Below are positions 49,143 to 60,832 of a stretch of 64,000 nucleotides of DNA, piece by piece. A model generated the notes under the pieces. The model did no database searches, was not told the origin of the DNA, and saw nothing but the letters and a program-made list of their open reading frames with translations. The stretch is from Rhodopseudomonas boonkerdii (GTDB lineage: Bacteria; Pseudomonadota; Alphaproteobacteria; Rhizobiales; Xanthobacteraceae): the NCBI RefSeq assembly GCF_021184025.1, contig NZ_CP036537.1:2108001-2172000 (forward strand), in the 5' to 3' direction. The position numbers and the translations under genes are program-made. The number at the start of each line of letters is the position of its first letter. Position 1 is the stretch's first letter.

Positions 49143-50534
49143 ATGGTATATCCGAATCTAGATGTTTCCGAGATGTTTGTCGAAAGGGAGGCGCAGCGTA
49201 GCTCCATGCATACGCGCCACCTCAACGAGCAACTCGTCCGAGTCCTCAAGACGATCGGATATGACGTCGGCTTCCAGCGAGGCTCGGGCCAATATCTATT
49301 CGACCGGGAGGGGGCCCGCTACCTCGATCTACTCAGCGGATTTGGCGTTTTTGCGATTGGCCGCAACCATCCGGTGATGCGGAATGCGCTCAAGTCGGTG
49401 CTCGATGCGGATTTGCCCAATTTGGTGCAGATGGACGTCTCGACACTCGCTGGTATTCTGTCCGAGAAGTTACTCGAAAACGTCCCCTATATGGACAAGG
49501 TGTTTTTCGCGAATTCGGGCGCGGAGACTGTCGAAGCGGCGATCAAATTTGCTCGTAACGCCACCGGCCGGAACGAAATCGTCTATTGCGATCATGCCTA
49601 TCACGGCCTGACCTATGGCGCACTATCGCTGACCGATGACAGCAATTTTCGTTCCGGTTTCGGCCCTCTGCTGCAGGGCTGCTCGGTGGTGCCGTTCAAC
49701 GATCTCGAAGCGCTCGAAAAGGCGCTGTCGTCGAAACAGGTTGCAGGCTTCATCGTCGAGCCGATCCAGGGCAAGGGTGTCAATCTGCCCTCGGACGAAT
49801 TCCTGTCCGGCGCCCTCGCACTCTGCCGCAAATACGGCACGCTGTTCATCGCCGACGAAATCCAGACCGGCCTCGGCCGCACCGGCAAGTTTCTGGCCAT
49901 CGAGCACTGGAACATCGAGCCGGACATGATCCTGCTCGCCAAGGCGCTGTCCGGCGGCCATGTTCCGGTCGGCGCGCTGCTGACGCGCAAGCCGATTTTC
50001 GACAAGATCTTCAACCGCATGGATCGCTCGTTGGTCCACGGCTCGACCTTCGGCAAGAACGACCTGGCGATGGCTGCCGGCATCGCGACGCTGGAAATCA
50101 TGAAGCACGAGAAGCTGGTCGAGAACGCCGCCAAACGCGGTGCCGAACTTCGCCTGGCCCTGCAGAACATGATCCCGGAATTCGAGCTCCTCAAAGAAGT
50201 GCGCGGCAAGGGTCTCATGATCGGCGTCGAATTCGGGCCGCCGAAATCGCTGCGCCTGAAGGCGTCGTGGAATATCCTGGAATCGGCCAGCAAGGGACTG
50301 TTCTGCCAGCTGATTACGGTGCCGCTGTTCAAGGATCAGAAAATCCTGACGCAAGTGTCCGGCCACGGCAGCCACACGATTAAGCTGTTGCCGCCGTTGG
50401 TGGTGACCGAGGACGACACCAGATGGATCACGGATTCGTTCCGTACGGTGATTGCCGACAGCCATAAGGTTCCCGGCGCGATCTGGTCGCTCGGTAAGAC
50501 GCTGGTCGATAATGCCGTACGGAAGTCGGCCTAA
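49143..50534 (+). CDS. hpnO: Hopanoid aminotransferase HpnO
   Basis: A 463-residue class III PLP-dependent aminotransferase that introduces the amino group to give aminobacteriohopanetriol. The PLP-binding Lys267 is in LLAKALSGGHVPVG, and the Asp of FIADEIQTGLGRTG contacts the pyridine nitrogen. It resembles ornithine-type aminotransferases but has a long N-terminal arm (DVSEMFVEREAQRSSMHTRHLNEQLVRVLKTIGYD), as in other HpnO proteins. The ATG at 49143 lies 115 bases from the divergent DUF2147 gene, so its promoter is in that gap. Hopanoid rather than ornithine or acetylornithine substrate is supported mainly by the cluster. Confidence 0.92.
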   Translation: MVYPNLDVSEMFVEREAQRSSMHTRHLNEQLVRVLKTIGYDVGFQRGSGQYLFDREGARYLDLLSGFGVFAIGRNHPVMRNALKSVLDADLPNLVQMDVSTLAGILSEKLLENVPYMDKVFFANSGAETVEAAIKFARNATGRNEIVYCDHAYHGLTYGALSLTDDSNFRSGFGPLLQGCSVVPFNDLEALEKALSSKQVAGFIVEPIQGKGVNLPSDEFLSGALALCRKYGTLFIADEIQTGLGRTGKFLAIEHWNIEPDMILLAKALSGGHVPVGALLTRKPIFDKIFNRMDRSLVHGSTFGKNDLAMAAGIATLEIMKHEKLVENAAKRGAELRLALQNMIPEFELLKEVRGKGLMIGVEFGPPKSLRLKASWNILESASKGLFCQLITVPLFKDQKILTQVSGHGSHTIKLLPPLVVTEDDTRWITDSFRTVIADSHKVPGAIWSLGKTLVDNAVRKSA

Positions 50535-50537
50535 GCG

Positions 50538-51290
50538 TCAGCTCGTATTCACCGCATGTTCGAACTTGCTGCCGAAGTCGGCAAGTTCTTCGCTGTTCAG
50601 GTCGCTCGCTGCCCAGTAACTCAGGCCGCGCTGGCTCCAATGGCGAATATTGAAGCCTTGGACGGTTTCGAGTTTCGCCGGATATGTGTCTGTATTCGAC
50701 GTCTGGGCGACGAACAGATTGATGACATGGATACGCCGCCGGTAGACAATGACACCGACAGTCCTGCCGTCGATATAGTCAAGCCGCCCGCCAATCAGCG
50801 TGAAGCCCTGCGCAGCCAGATCGATGACCGGCGGCGCGACATCCAGCCGGCCATTGAACCAGGGCTTCACTGTATGCTTGTCGGTCGAGAGAACGTCGGT
50901 CAGATGCCCTGCCTGCAGCGAGCGCAGGTGCGCCGAGACGACATCCGATAGAATGCGTTGCTCGTCTTCTTGGTGACGCACAAGTACGACGAGGCCTGTG
51001 GCGGCCAGCGCCGACAATGCCGATCCCAGCGCAAATCCTTTCAGGACCCCACGTCGGTTGGGGGCGCGTGCCGGTGGCAAGGATGTTTCGACGCGCTGAC
51101 GCAGCAGTGGCGGCGTGGCAAACCGGAGATTGCTGTGAGCCATCTGGTCGCGTATCTGGCCATAGGCTTGCAGCAGCGCGGCGCAGTGCGCGCAGGCGGC
51201 CATGTGCAGTTCGACCTCCCGCGCATGACCCGCGTCGAGCTCGCCATCGAGCAGCGCGTGCAGCAGGATTTCGGCCTCGTCACAGGTCAT
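50538..51290 (-). CDS. Zinc anti-sigma factor with C-terminal periplasmic domain
   Basis: A 250-residue anti-sigma factor of the ZAS class. The zinc motif HMAACAHC (HxxxCxxC) is at about residues 34-41 in a domain starting MTCDEAEILLHALLDGELDAGHAREVE. A single membrane helix lies near residues 90-109 and a periplasmic region of about 140 residues follows, ending in a Tyr/Trp-rich part (QGFNIRHWSQRGLSYWAASDLN). The ATG overlaps the sigma stop in an ATGA. It is the last gene of an operon with a metallophosphoesterase, a cupredoxin and the sigma factor. A redox or copper signal at the zinc site is plausible but not shown. Confidence 0.88.
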   Translation of the reverse strand: MTCDEAEILLHALLDGELDAGHAREVELHMAACAHCAALLQAYGQIRDQMAHSNLRFATPPLLRQRVETSLPPARAPNRRGVLKGFALGSALSALAATGLVVLVRHQEDEQRILSDVVSAHLRSLQAGHLTDVLSTDKHTVKPWFNGRLDVAPPVIDLAAQGFTLIGGRLDYIDGRTVGVIVYRRRIHVINLFVAQTSNTDTYPAKLETVQGFNIRHWSQRGLSYWAASDLNSEELADFGSKFEHAVNTS

Positions 51291-51847
51291 TTGTCTCGCT
51301 CCTCTTCGGCAAGCCATGCTGCGCGCAGCATGGCGCGCGCGCGCGCAAGCCGGGACATGACGGTCCCGACCGGGACGTCCGTGATCGCAGCGATGTCGCG
51401 ATAGGACAGATCTTGTATTTCACGCAGCACGATCGTTTCCCGAAATGGTTCGGGCAGCGCGCTCACGAGTCGTTGGATGGACGCTGCGTCCCGCAGCTGT
51501 AGCAGTTCGGTCTCTGGAGAAACCTGGGTTGCATGCCATAGCGGCTCGGCCGTTTGCGGGCCGTTTGCTTCCACGTCGGTCGGGGAGGCGGCGTTTGCCC
51601 GGCGGACGAATTCGGCGAAGCAGATGTTACGCAGGATGGAGAACAGCCATGGCTTCATCGCCGGGCCGCGATAGCTGTCGAAATGCTTCAGCGCCCGCAG
51701 GTAACATTCCTGGACGGCGTCCTCGGCATCGGTGGCATCGCGCAGGAGATAGCGTGCCAGCGTGTAGACGTCATTGAGATAGGGCAACGCGGCGTCGCGG
51801 AAACGCCGTGTCCTGTCCGGGTCGTTACCAGAGACGTGAGCTGGCAT
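51287..51847 (-). CDS. ECF RNA polymerase sigma factor
   Basis: A 186-residue ECF sigma factor. The start at 51847 is chosen because the N-terminal extension seen in the longer frame has no sigma similarity. Region 2 contains LPYLNDVYTLARYLLRDATDAEDAVQECYLRALKHFDSYRG and region 4 contains LPEPFRETIVLREIQDLSYRDIAAITDVPVGTVMSRLARAR. It overlaps its anti-sigma gene by four bases. It sits in an operon with periplasmic copper-type proteins and could be the EcfQ-like ROS-induced sigma of Bradyrhizobium, which cannot be confirmed from sequence alone. Confidence 0.88.
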   Translation of the reverse strand: MPAHVSGNDPDRTRRFRDAALPYLNDVYTLARYLLRDATDAEDAVQECYLRALKHFDSYRGPAMKPWLFSILRNICFAEFVRRANAASPTDVEANGPQTAEPLWHATQVSPETELLQLRDAASIQRLVSALPEPFRETIVLREIQDLSYRDIAAITDVPVGTVMSRLARARAMLRAAWLAEEERDK

Positions 51848-51935
51848 TGACTTGTCCGTTGCAGCGACTTGTCTATTACAGCCAATGTCCGGCCGTGGGT
51901 GGCCGGACGTTATTGTGATGCCCCGGTTTCCGTCG

Positions 51936-52265
51936 TTACTCAACCTTGATCATCCCTGTCATATGAGGGTGCAGGGAACAAAAATACTTGTAGTCGCCGG
52001 CTGACGAGAAGGTGAAGGAGTAGCTGTCACCCGTATCCAGGGCCTTTGACTTGAATTTTCCGGCGGATACTACGGTGTGCGGGATGTCGTCTTGGTTTTT
52101 CCAGGTCACGGTCGTGCCGACCTTCACGGTGAGTTCGCCGGGCGAGAAGGTGAAGTTGTCGATGGTCACCATCACCTCTTCGCAACGTGCCCCAGAGATC
52201 TGTAAAGCCATGGCTGCCGCGAGAGTGATGCCAAAGCCGCCTCCGCGTAAAAACAGCGATGTCAT
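51936..52265 (-). CDS. Cupredoxin (amicyanin-like type 1 copper protein)
   Basis: A 109-residue periplasmic blue-copper protein. The start at 52265 opens a signal peptide ending near ALQISGARC. The mature protein has the plastocyanin/amicyanin fold signature VTIDNFTFSPGELTVKVGTTVTWKNQDDIPHTVVSAG, then FSSAGDYKYFCSLHPHMTGMIKV. The copper ligands His (in IPHTV), Cys, His and Met (FCSLHPHMTGM) are all present. It is the second gene of a four-gene operon. Length and motif match methanol/methylamine-type cupredoxins, but no dehydrogenase neighbours, so the electron partner is unknown. Confidence 0.92.
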   Translation of the reverse strand: MTSLFLRGGGFGITLAAAMALQISGARCEEVMVTIDNFTFSPGELTVKVGTTVTWKNQDDIPHTVVSAGKFKSKALDTGDSYSFTFSSAGDYKYFCSLHPHMTGMIKVE

Positions 52266-52278
52266 GACTGTACGCCCT

Positions 52279-53229
52279 CTAGCTTTGCAATGGCGTGTCG
52301 ATGATCGCGAGTTTTTCGGCGCCCGGCTTGAAGACAATGCTCGCCGTACCGAGCAGGCTGCGTAGCTTGTCGTCGGTGACCTTCATCGGGCCCGGAGATG
52401 GCGCCGTCCCCGGTGCGGGCTGCGGAAACGCCGTCGAGCGGGCGGTGTGGAAGGTGACGTTCCCCTCGACCTTCTGCATCGCCTGATGGATGTGGCCGTT
52501 CAGCACGGTGACCGATCCGAAGTCCTTGAGCAGGCTCAGCGCACGCGCACCGTCCTCGGTACCCCAGCCCCATGTCGGATAGACAGACCACAATGGAATA
52601 TGTGCAAACACCACGATGGGCGTCGATGTCGATCGACCCCGCAGATCGTCTTCCAGCCAGGCAAGCTGTTCCGCGCCGAGATTGCCGAGACCGCCGGCCT
52701 TCAGGTCGACGACATTGACGAGACCGATGAAATGCACGCCGCTGGCATCGAATGAATACCAGCCGGATCCCTTGGTCCCGCGCCCATAGCGTTCGCGATA
52801 GAGCTTGACCTCCTCATCGATGAAATCATGTTCGCCGGGCACGTAGTGCACATCGAGCCGTGCCTGCGAGATGATCCGGTCGGCATCGTCGAACTCAGAC
52901 GCTTTGGACAGGTGGCTGATATCGCCGGTGTGGATCAAGAAGGATGGCACGGCCGGCATCGCCTTGATCCGGCCGATGGCTTCTTCGAGGGTCCCGATCG
53001 CGTTCGGATTGGCTGGCTTGTCGAAACCGATATGGCTGTCGCTGATCTGCAGGAATGTCAGCCCCGCGGGCTCTGAGGCCTGCGCCGCCCCGACGAGGCC
53101 GAGTGCGCGCGGCACGCCGCCGGCAATGGTCCAGAGCACGCCGGTTCCGGCCCATGTCATACATTCCAGCACCTTGCGGCGACTCAGGCGGGGATCGTCA
53201 TCATGATGGTCGTGGTCGAATGCGTTCAT
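52279..53229 (-). CDS. Tat-exported metallophosphoesterase
   Basis: A 316-residue calcineurin-like phosphoesterase. The N terminus has the Tat signal SRRKVLECMTWAGTGVLWTIAGG. The metal-binding blocks follow in order: DSHIG in LTFLQISDSHIG, GDISH, GEHD (usually GNHD) in YVPGEHDF, HIP in VVVFAHIPLW and NGHIH. The Glu replacing Asn in the third block may alter metal binding or be normal for this subfamily. It is the first gene of the operon and starts at a candidate promoter with gggaataaa on the minus strand. The substrate is unknown; periplasmic phosphodiester cleavage is likely. Confidence 0.9.
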   Translation of the reverse strand: MNAFDHDHHDDDPRLSRRKVLECMTWAGTGVLWTIAGGVPRALGLVGAAQASEPAGLTFLQISDSHIGFDKPANPNAIGTLEEAIGRIKAMPAVPSFLIHTGDISHLSKASEFDDADRIISQARLDVHYVPGEHDFIDEEVKLYRERYGRGTKGSGWYSFDASGVHFIGLVNVVDLKAGGLGNLGAEQLAWLEDDLRGRSTSTPIVVFAHIPLWSVYPTWGWGTEDGARALSLLKDFGSVTVLNGHIHQAMQKVEGNVTFHTARSTAFPQPAPGTAPSPGPMKVTDDKLRSLLGTASIVFKPGAEKLAIIDTPLQS

Positions 53230-53285
53230 GGCCAGTCTCCCTGTACCCTTGATCGGGTAACGAGGACTGGATCGGGAGAGCGCGA

Positions 53286-53296
53286 GGTTTATTCCC
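53286..53296 (-). promoter_or_regulatory. Candidate -35 element of an ECF-type promoter
   Basis: On the minus strand the sequence gggaataaacc lies 57 bases before the metallophosphoesterase start. GGGAATAAA-like -35 elements are typical of several ECF sigma factors, so the operon may be controlled by its own sigma factor. The matching -10 element cannot be assigned with confidence. Confidence 0.4.
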
Positions 53297-53307
53297 GGAA
53301 TTCGGCG

Positions 53308-54924
53308 TTATCGCGAATCCGTGATGATCATCCCTGCGCCTTTTTCGGCGATCATCGCCGTTGGGGTGTTGGTGTTGCCCGATGTGATGGTCGGCATCAC
53401 CGAGGCATCCACTACACGCAATCCGTCGATCCCGTGGAAGCGCAGACGTTCGTCGACGACGGCATTCGGATCTGATGCCGTGCCCATCTTCGCGGTGCCG
53501 ACCGGATGGAAGATCGTGGTGCCGATATCGCCGGCAGCTTTCGCCAAAGCTTCCGCATCGTCCCCCACAGATGGTCCCGGCAAATACTCTTCCGGTCGAT
53601 AGGCGCTCAGCGCCTTCTGCTTCATCAGTTTTCGCGTTACGCGGATCGCGTCCGCTGCGACCTGACGGTCTTCATCCGTCGAGAGATAGTGCGGAGCGAT
53701 GGCCGGTGCTTCATCAGGTTTGCCCGAACGCAGTTTAATCGTGCCGCGCGAGGTCGGACGCAGATTGCAGGCACTGACGGTGATGGCGGGGAAGCGGTGA
53801 AGCGGATCGCCGAATTTGTCGAGCGACAGCGGCTGCACGTGAAACTGGATATTCGCCCTCTCGCGATGAGCGTCTGAACGCGTGAATATGCCGAGCTGCG
53901 ACGGCGCCATGGTGAGCGGCCCGCGACGGCGCAGCGCATAGTCGACGCCCATCCAGCCGCGGCGGAACAGATTGTAGTAGGTCTCGTTCAGTGTGCGCAC
54001 GCCGGAGACTTTGTAGATCGCGCGTTGCTGCAGATGGTCCTGCAGATTGCGGCCGACGCCGGGCTTGTCGAGCACGACATTAACTCCTGCTTCGGCAAGC
54101 CATTCGGCAGGTCCGATGCCCGAGCGCTGCAACAGATGCGGTGACCCGACGGCGCCTGCGCAGAGCACGACTTCGCCCTTCGCGCGCACTTCGATTTCCT
54201 GTCCGTTCTGCTTGAAGCGGACGCCGACGGCGCGGCCATTCTCGACGATCAGCCGATCGACCATCACATCGGTTTCGAGGCGCAGATTGGGCCGGTTCAG
54301 TACCGGCTTGAGAAAACCGCGTGCCGACGACCAGCGCCGTCCGCGTTTTTGATTGACATGAAAATAGCCGATGCCTTCATTGTCGCCGGTGTTGAAATCG
54401 TCGGTGCGGCGAATGCCCATCTCCGCGGCGGCATCCGCCACGGCATCGAGCACCGCCCATGACAGCCGCGGCGCCTCGATGCGCCAGCCGCCGCCAACGC
54501 CATGATGCTCGCTCTTGCCGAGAAAGTGATCTTCCAGCTTGAGGAAGGACGGCAGCACTTCGTCATAGCCCCAGCCGGTGAGGCCGAGCTGGCGCCAGTG
54601 ATCGTAGTCGGCGGCTTGCCCGCGCATGGAGATCATCGCATTGATGGCGGACGAGCCGCCGATCACCTTGCCGCGGGGATAGGCCAGCGAGCGGCCATTG
54701 AGGCCGGGCTCGGGCTCGGTGCGAAACATCCAATCGGAGCGGGGATTGCCAATCGCGAAGAGATAGCCGACCGGGATGTGAAACCAGATCCAGTTGTCCT
54801 TTCCGCCGGCTTCCAGCAACAGCACGCGTTTGCGGGGATCGGCAGAGAGACGATTGGCGACGATGCAACCTGCGGTGCCTGCGCCAACCACGATATAGTC
54901 GAAATCACCCTCGAGCCACGTCAT
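53308..54924 (-). CDS. GMC-family FAD-dependent oxidoreductase
   Basis: A 538-residue glucose-methanol-choline oxidoreductase of the choline/alcohol dehydrogenase type. The FAD-binding motif is DYIVVGAGTAGCIVANRLS at residues 10-28, the GMC signatures PRGKVIGGSSAINAMISMRGQ and GAVGSPHLLQRSGIGP follow, and the catalytic His is in FHPVGTAKMG near residue 493. Length is normal for the family. Possible substrates include choline, aliphatic alcohols and polyols, which the sequence cannot separate. It is a single gene downstream of the metallophosphoesterase promoter region and on the same strand; the 78-base gap does not suggest an operon. Confidence 0.9.
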   Translation of the reverse strand: MTWLEGDFDYIVVGAGTAGCIVANRLSADPRKRVLLLEAGGKDNWIWFHIPVGYLFAIGNPRSDWMFRTEPEPGLNGRSLAYPRGKVIGGSSAINAMISMRGQAADYDHWRQLGLTGWGYDEVLPSFLKLEDHFLGKSEHHGVGGGWRIEAPRLSWAVLDAVADAAAEMGIRRTDDFNTGDNEGIGYFHVNQKRGRRWSSARGFLKPVLNRPNLRLETDVMVDRLIVENGRAVGVRFKQNGQEIEVRAKGEVVLCAGAVGSPHLLQRSGIGPAEWLAEAGVNVVLDKPGVGRNLQDHLQQRAIYKVSGVRTLNETYYNLFRRGWMGVDYALRRRGPLTMAPSQLGIFTRSDAHRERANIQFHVQPLSLDKFGDPLHRFPAITVSACNLRPTSRGTIKLRSGKPDEAPAIAPHYLSTDEDRQVAADAIRVTRKLMKQKALSAYRPEEYLPGPSVGDDAEALAKAAGDIGTTIFHPVGTAKMGTASDPNAVVDERLRFHGIDGLRVVDASVMPTITSGNTNTPTAMIAEKGAGMIITDSR

Positions 54925-55093
54925 CGTTCCCTGCCATCATTCACGGTTCATTGCCGGATTATGACGCCTTAGCGGCCGCGCGCTGCGATGTACAGACAAC
55001 CATTGCATAACCGGGGACAGCGGGCCGGCTTGGGCAGTTGGCACGTCACATGCTAGGCTGAGACGGACAGATTTCATTGCAGCGAGTTGACCT

Positions 55094-56257
55094 ATGTCGA
55101 TCATTGACCGCATCGTCGAATTGCAGCCCGAGATCACGGCCTGGCGCCGCGATCTGCATCAGCACCCGGAGCTGCTCTACGACGTGCATCGCACCGCAGC
55201 CTTCGTGGCGGAAAAGCTGAAGGCCTTCGGTTGCGACGAGGTGGTCGAGGGCATAGGGCGGACCGGTGTGGTCGGCGTCATCAAGGGCAAGAAGGGAGCG
55301 GGCGGTGTGATCGGCCTGCGTGCCGACATGGATGCCTTGCCGATCGAGGAACAGACCAACCTGTCTTACGCCTCGAAGACGCCCGGCAAGATGCATGCCT
55401 GCGGCCATGACGGCCACACCTCGATGCTGCTCGGCGCTGCGCAATATCTCGCTGAGACCCGCAATTTTGCCGGCGATGCCGTGGTGATCTTCCAGCCGGC
55501 CGAAGAGGGCGGGGCGGGCGCCGATGCGATGATCAAGGATGGCCTGATGGATCGTTTCGGCATCCAGAAGGTCTATGGGATGCACAACAATCCCGGCATG
55601 CCGATCGGCTCGTTCTCCATGCGCACCGGCCCGATCATGGCGGCAATGGATCGCATCGGCATCACCATTGAAGGCGTCGGCGGCCACGCGGCCTATCCGC
55701 ACAAGACCATCGACCCGGTGATGGCAGGCTCGCAACTCATCATGGCGTTCCAGTCGATCGTCTCGCGCACGGTTAGTCCGCTGGATTCCGCCGTCATCTC
55801 GATCTGTGAATTCCACGCGGGCCATGCGAGCAATGTCATTCCGGCATCAGCCGAGCTGCGCGGCACGGTGCGCACGCTCCGCAAAGAGGTTCGCGATCTC
55901 GTCGAGAAGCGCATGAACGAGGTTTGCGCTGGCGTCGCGTTGCAGACCGGTGCGCGCATCACGCTGAACTACGACCGCGGTTATCCCGTCGTGGTCAATC
56001 ATCCCGAGGAAACCAGGCTGGCCGCGAAGATCGCCGGCGAAGTCGGTGGTGCGGCAAATGTCGCCACGGATATGGAGCCGGTGATGGGGGCGGAGGACTT
56101 TGCCTATATGCTCGAAGCGCGGCCGGGCGCCTTCATTTTCATGGGCAACGGCGACAGCGCCGGTCTGCATCACCCCGCTTATAACTTCAACGATGATGCG
56201 ATCGTGTACGGCTCGTCCTATTGGGTGAAGCTGGTGGAGACGTCGCTGGCGGCGTGA
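55094..56257 (+). CDS. M20 family amidohydrolase (hippurate hydrolase type)
   Basis: A 387-residue metallopeptidase-type amidohydrolase that cleaves N-acyl amino acids. Zinc-ligand segments are ADMDALPIEE, HACGHDGHTSMLLGAAQYL and FQPAEEGGAGADAMIKDG, and a lid domain from about residues 180-300 follows. The C-terminal His is in SAGLHHPAYNFNDD. The start ATG 55094 has no strong ribosome site. It is closest to hippurate hydrolase/N-acyl-L-amino acid hydrolase, and the acyl substrate is open. It stands alone between a divergent GMC gene and a palindromic repeat. Confidence 0.92.
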   Translation: MSIIDRIVELQPEITAWRRDLHQHPELLYDVHRTAAFVAEKLKAFGCDEVVEGIGRTGVVGVIKGKKGAGGVIGLRADMDALPIEEQTNLSYASKTPGKMHACGHDGHTSMLLGAAQYLAETRNFAGDAVVIFQPAEEGGAGADAMIKDGLMDRFGIQKVYGMHNNPGMPIGSFSMRTGPIMAAMDRIGITIEGVGGHAAYPHKTIDPVMAGSQLIMAFQSIVSRTVSPLDSAVISICEFHAGHASNVIPASAELRGTVRTLRKEVRDLVEKRMNEVCAGVALQTGARITLNYDRGYPVVVNHPEETRLAAKIAGEVGGAANVATDMEPVMGAEDFAYMLEARPGAFIFMGNGDSAGLHHPAYNFNDDAIVYGSSYWVKLVETSLAA

Positions 56258-56270
56258 GCGCTGCCAAGCG

Positions 56271-56354
56271 GAGGGCGATGAGCGAAGCATAATCCGCCGT
56301 TCTTCGCCGCATGATGTCGGCCGGCGGATTATGCCTTCGGCTCATCCGCCCTAC
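56271..56354. repeat. Palindromic repeat, family A, copy 3
   Basis: Begins gagggcgatgagcgaagcat and ends cttcggctcatccgccctac, the same end as copy 1. It lies between the M20 gene and the convergent gcvP. Confidence 0.8.
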
Positions 56355-56376
56355 GAACTGCTACGGCAGCGGAGTC

Positions 56377-59238
<2,862 letters not shown>

Positions 59239-59247
59239 GATACGTCC

Positions 59248-59613
59248 TCAGGCGCTGTGCGCTTTATAGGCCTCGGCATCCATCAGGCCGTCGAGTTCGC
59301 CCTTGTCGGCGAGCTTCAGCTTGAAGAACCAGGCCTTGCTTTCGGCATCGGAGTTCACCAGCGCCGGCTCGGCGGCGAGGCCGTCATTGATTTCGACCAC
59401 CTCGCCGGAGACCGGCGCGTAGACGTCGGAGGCGGCTTTCACCGATTCCACCACGGCGGCGGCTTCGGCCTTCTTCAGGGCGCGGCCGATCTTCGGCAGT
59501 TCGACGAAGACGACGTCGCCAAGCTGTGACTGCGCGAAATCGGTAATCCCGACGGTGACGATGTCGCCGTCGACCTGCAGCCATTCGTGGTCTTCGGTGT
59601 AGAGGGTGGTCAT
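59248..59613 (-). CDS. gcvH: Glycine cleavage system H protein
   Basis: The 121-residue lipoyl carrier of the glycine cleavage system. The lipoylated Lys59 is in VESVKAAS and the fold begins [36 protein letters not shown]. Length and sequence are normal. It lies eleven bases after gcvT and nine before gcvP, so all three are one operon. Confidence 0.97.
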   Translation of the reverse strand: MTTLYTEDHEWLQVDGDIVTVGITDFAQSQLGDVVFVELPKIGRALKKAEAAAVVESVKAASDVYAPVSGEVVEINDGLAAEPALVNSDAESKAWFFKLKLADKGELDGLMDAEAYKAHSA

Positions 59614-59624
59614 AGGTCAGTTCC

Positions 59625-60773
59625 TCAACGCTTGTAGTTGTTCGGGACGAAAGGCATGGGGGAGACGGTTATCGGCAAACGTTGTCCGCGCAATTCGGCG
59701 AATACGGTCATTCCGTCCTTGGCGTGTGACGTGGGCACATAGCCCATGGCGATCGGCGCCGAGATGCTGGGGCCGAAGCTGCCCGAAGTGACCTTGCCGA
59801 TCGAATTGGTGGAGGTCGCATCCGCAAACAGCAGGACGCCCTCACGCACTGGTGCACGGCCTTCGGGCTTGAGTCCGACGCGCTGGCGCGATGCTCCGCC
59901 ACCGAGCTGCGCGAGAATCGTATCGCTGCCGAAAAAGCCGCCGGCGCGGGCTCCGCCGCTGCGGCGGCTCTTCTGGATCGACCAGACCAGATTGCCTTCG
60001 ACGGGCGTCGTCGTCGTGTCGATGTCATGGCCATAAAGGCACATGCCGGCTTCCAGCCGCAGGCTGTCGCGGGCTCCCAGGCCGATCGGCAGCACATCGG
60101 GATGATCGAGCAGGGCCGAGGTCAGCGCTTCGGCCTGATCGTTCGGGATCGAGATCTCGTACCCGTCTTCGCCGGTATAACCCGAACGCGACACGAAGCA
60201 GGCGATGCCGTTCACCCGATGCGGTCCGGCATCCATGAACTTCATGGCCGGCGCTTCCGGGCAGAATTTGGCGAGCACATCGGCGGCCTTCGGTCCCTGC
60301 AACGCGATCAGCGCACGGTCGGCCAAAGGCTCGATGATGCAGGTATCGGACAGGTGTTTGCGCAGATGCGCTTCATCCTCGGCCTTGCAGGCGGCGTTGA
60401 CGACCAGGAAAAGGTGGTCGCCGAAATTCGCCACCATCAGGTCGTCGAGAATGCCGCCGGATTCATTGGTGAACTGCGCGTAGCGCTGCCGCCCGGGGGC
60501 GAGCGCCAGGATGTCCATCGGCACCAGTCTCTCCAGCGCCAGTGCGGCGTCCTCGACCTTGCCCGATTTCGCCCGCAGCACGATCTGCCCCATATGGGAC
60601 ACATCGAAGAGACCGGCGGCAGCACGGGTGTGGAGGTGTTCCTGCAGCACGCCAGTGGCATATTGCACCGGCATATCATAGCCGGCGAACGGCACCATCT
60701 TGCCGCCGCGCGCGACATGCAGCGCATGAAGCGGCGTTTGTTTCAAAATTGAGGTTTTGTCGCTTGAAAGCAT
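59625..60773 (-). CDS. gcvT: Glycine cleavage system T protein (aminomethyltransferase)
   Basis: A 382-residue folate-dependent aminomethyltransferase. The ATG at 60773 is preferred over the TTG just before it. It begins TPLHALHVARGGKMVPFAGYDMPVQY and contains GLFDVSHMGQ, the folate-binding AYEISIP-like region (DGYEISIPND), GLGARDSLRLEAGMCLYGHD and a C-terminal GYVPTSHAKDGM. It is the first gene of the gcv operon and follows a tandem glycine riboswitch. Confidence 0.96.
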   Translation of the reverse strand: MLSSDKTSILKQTPLHALHVARGGKMVPFAGYDMPVQYATGVLQEHLHTRAAAGLFDVSHMGQIVLRAKSGKVEDAALALERLVPMDILALAPGRQRYAQFTNESGGILDDLMVANFGDHLFLVVNAACKAEDEAHLRKHLSDTCIIEPLADRALIALQGPKAADVLAKFCPEAPAMKFMDAGPHRVNGIACFVSRSGYTGEDGYEISIPNDQAEALTSALLDHPDVLPIGLGARDSLRLEAGMCLYGHDIDTTTTPVEGNLVWSIQKSRRSGGARAGGFFGSDTILAQLGGGASRQRVGLKPEGRAPVREGVLLFADATSTNSIGKVTSGSFGPSISAPIAMGYVPTSHAKDGMTVFAELRGQRLPITVSPMPFVPNNYKR

Positions 60774-60790
60774 CAATGGGAGCCCTCGCG

Positions 60791-60812
60791 GTTCCCCGGG
60801 CCGATTCCCGGA
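60791..60812 (-). promoter_or_regulatory. Possible riboswitch expression-platform hairpin
   Basis: On the minus strand tccggg and cccgggga flank a short loop directly between the aptamers and the gcvT ribosome site. Its arm could compete with the ribosome site or act as an off-state hairpin. Confidence 0.4.
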
Positions 60813-60832
60813 GATGTCGCCGAAAGCCCCAT

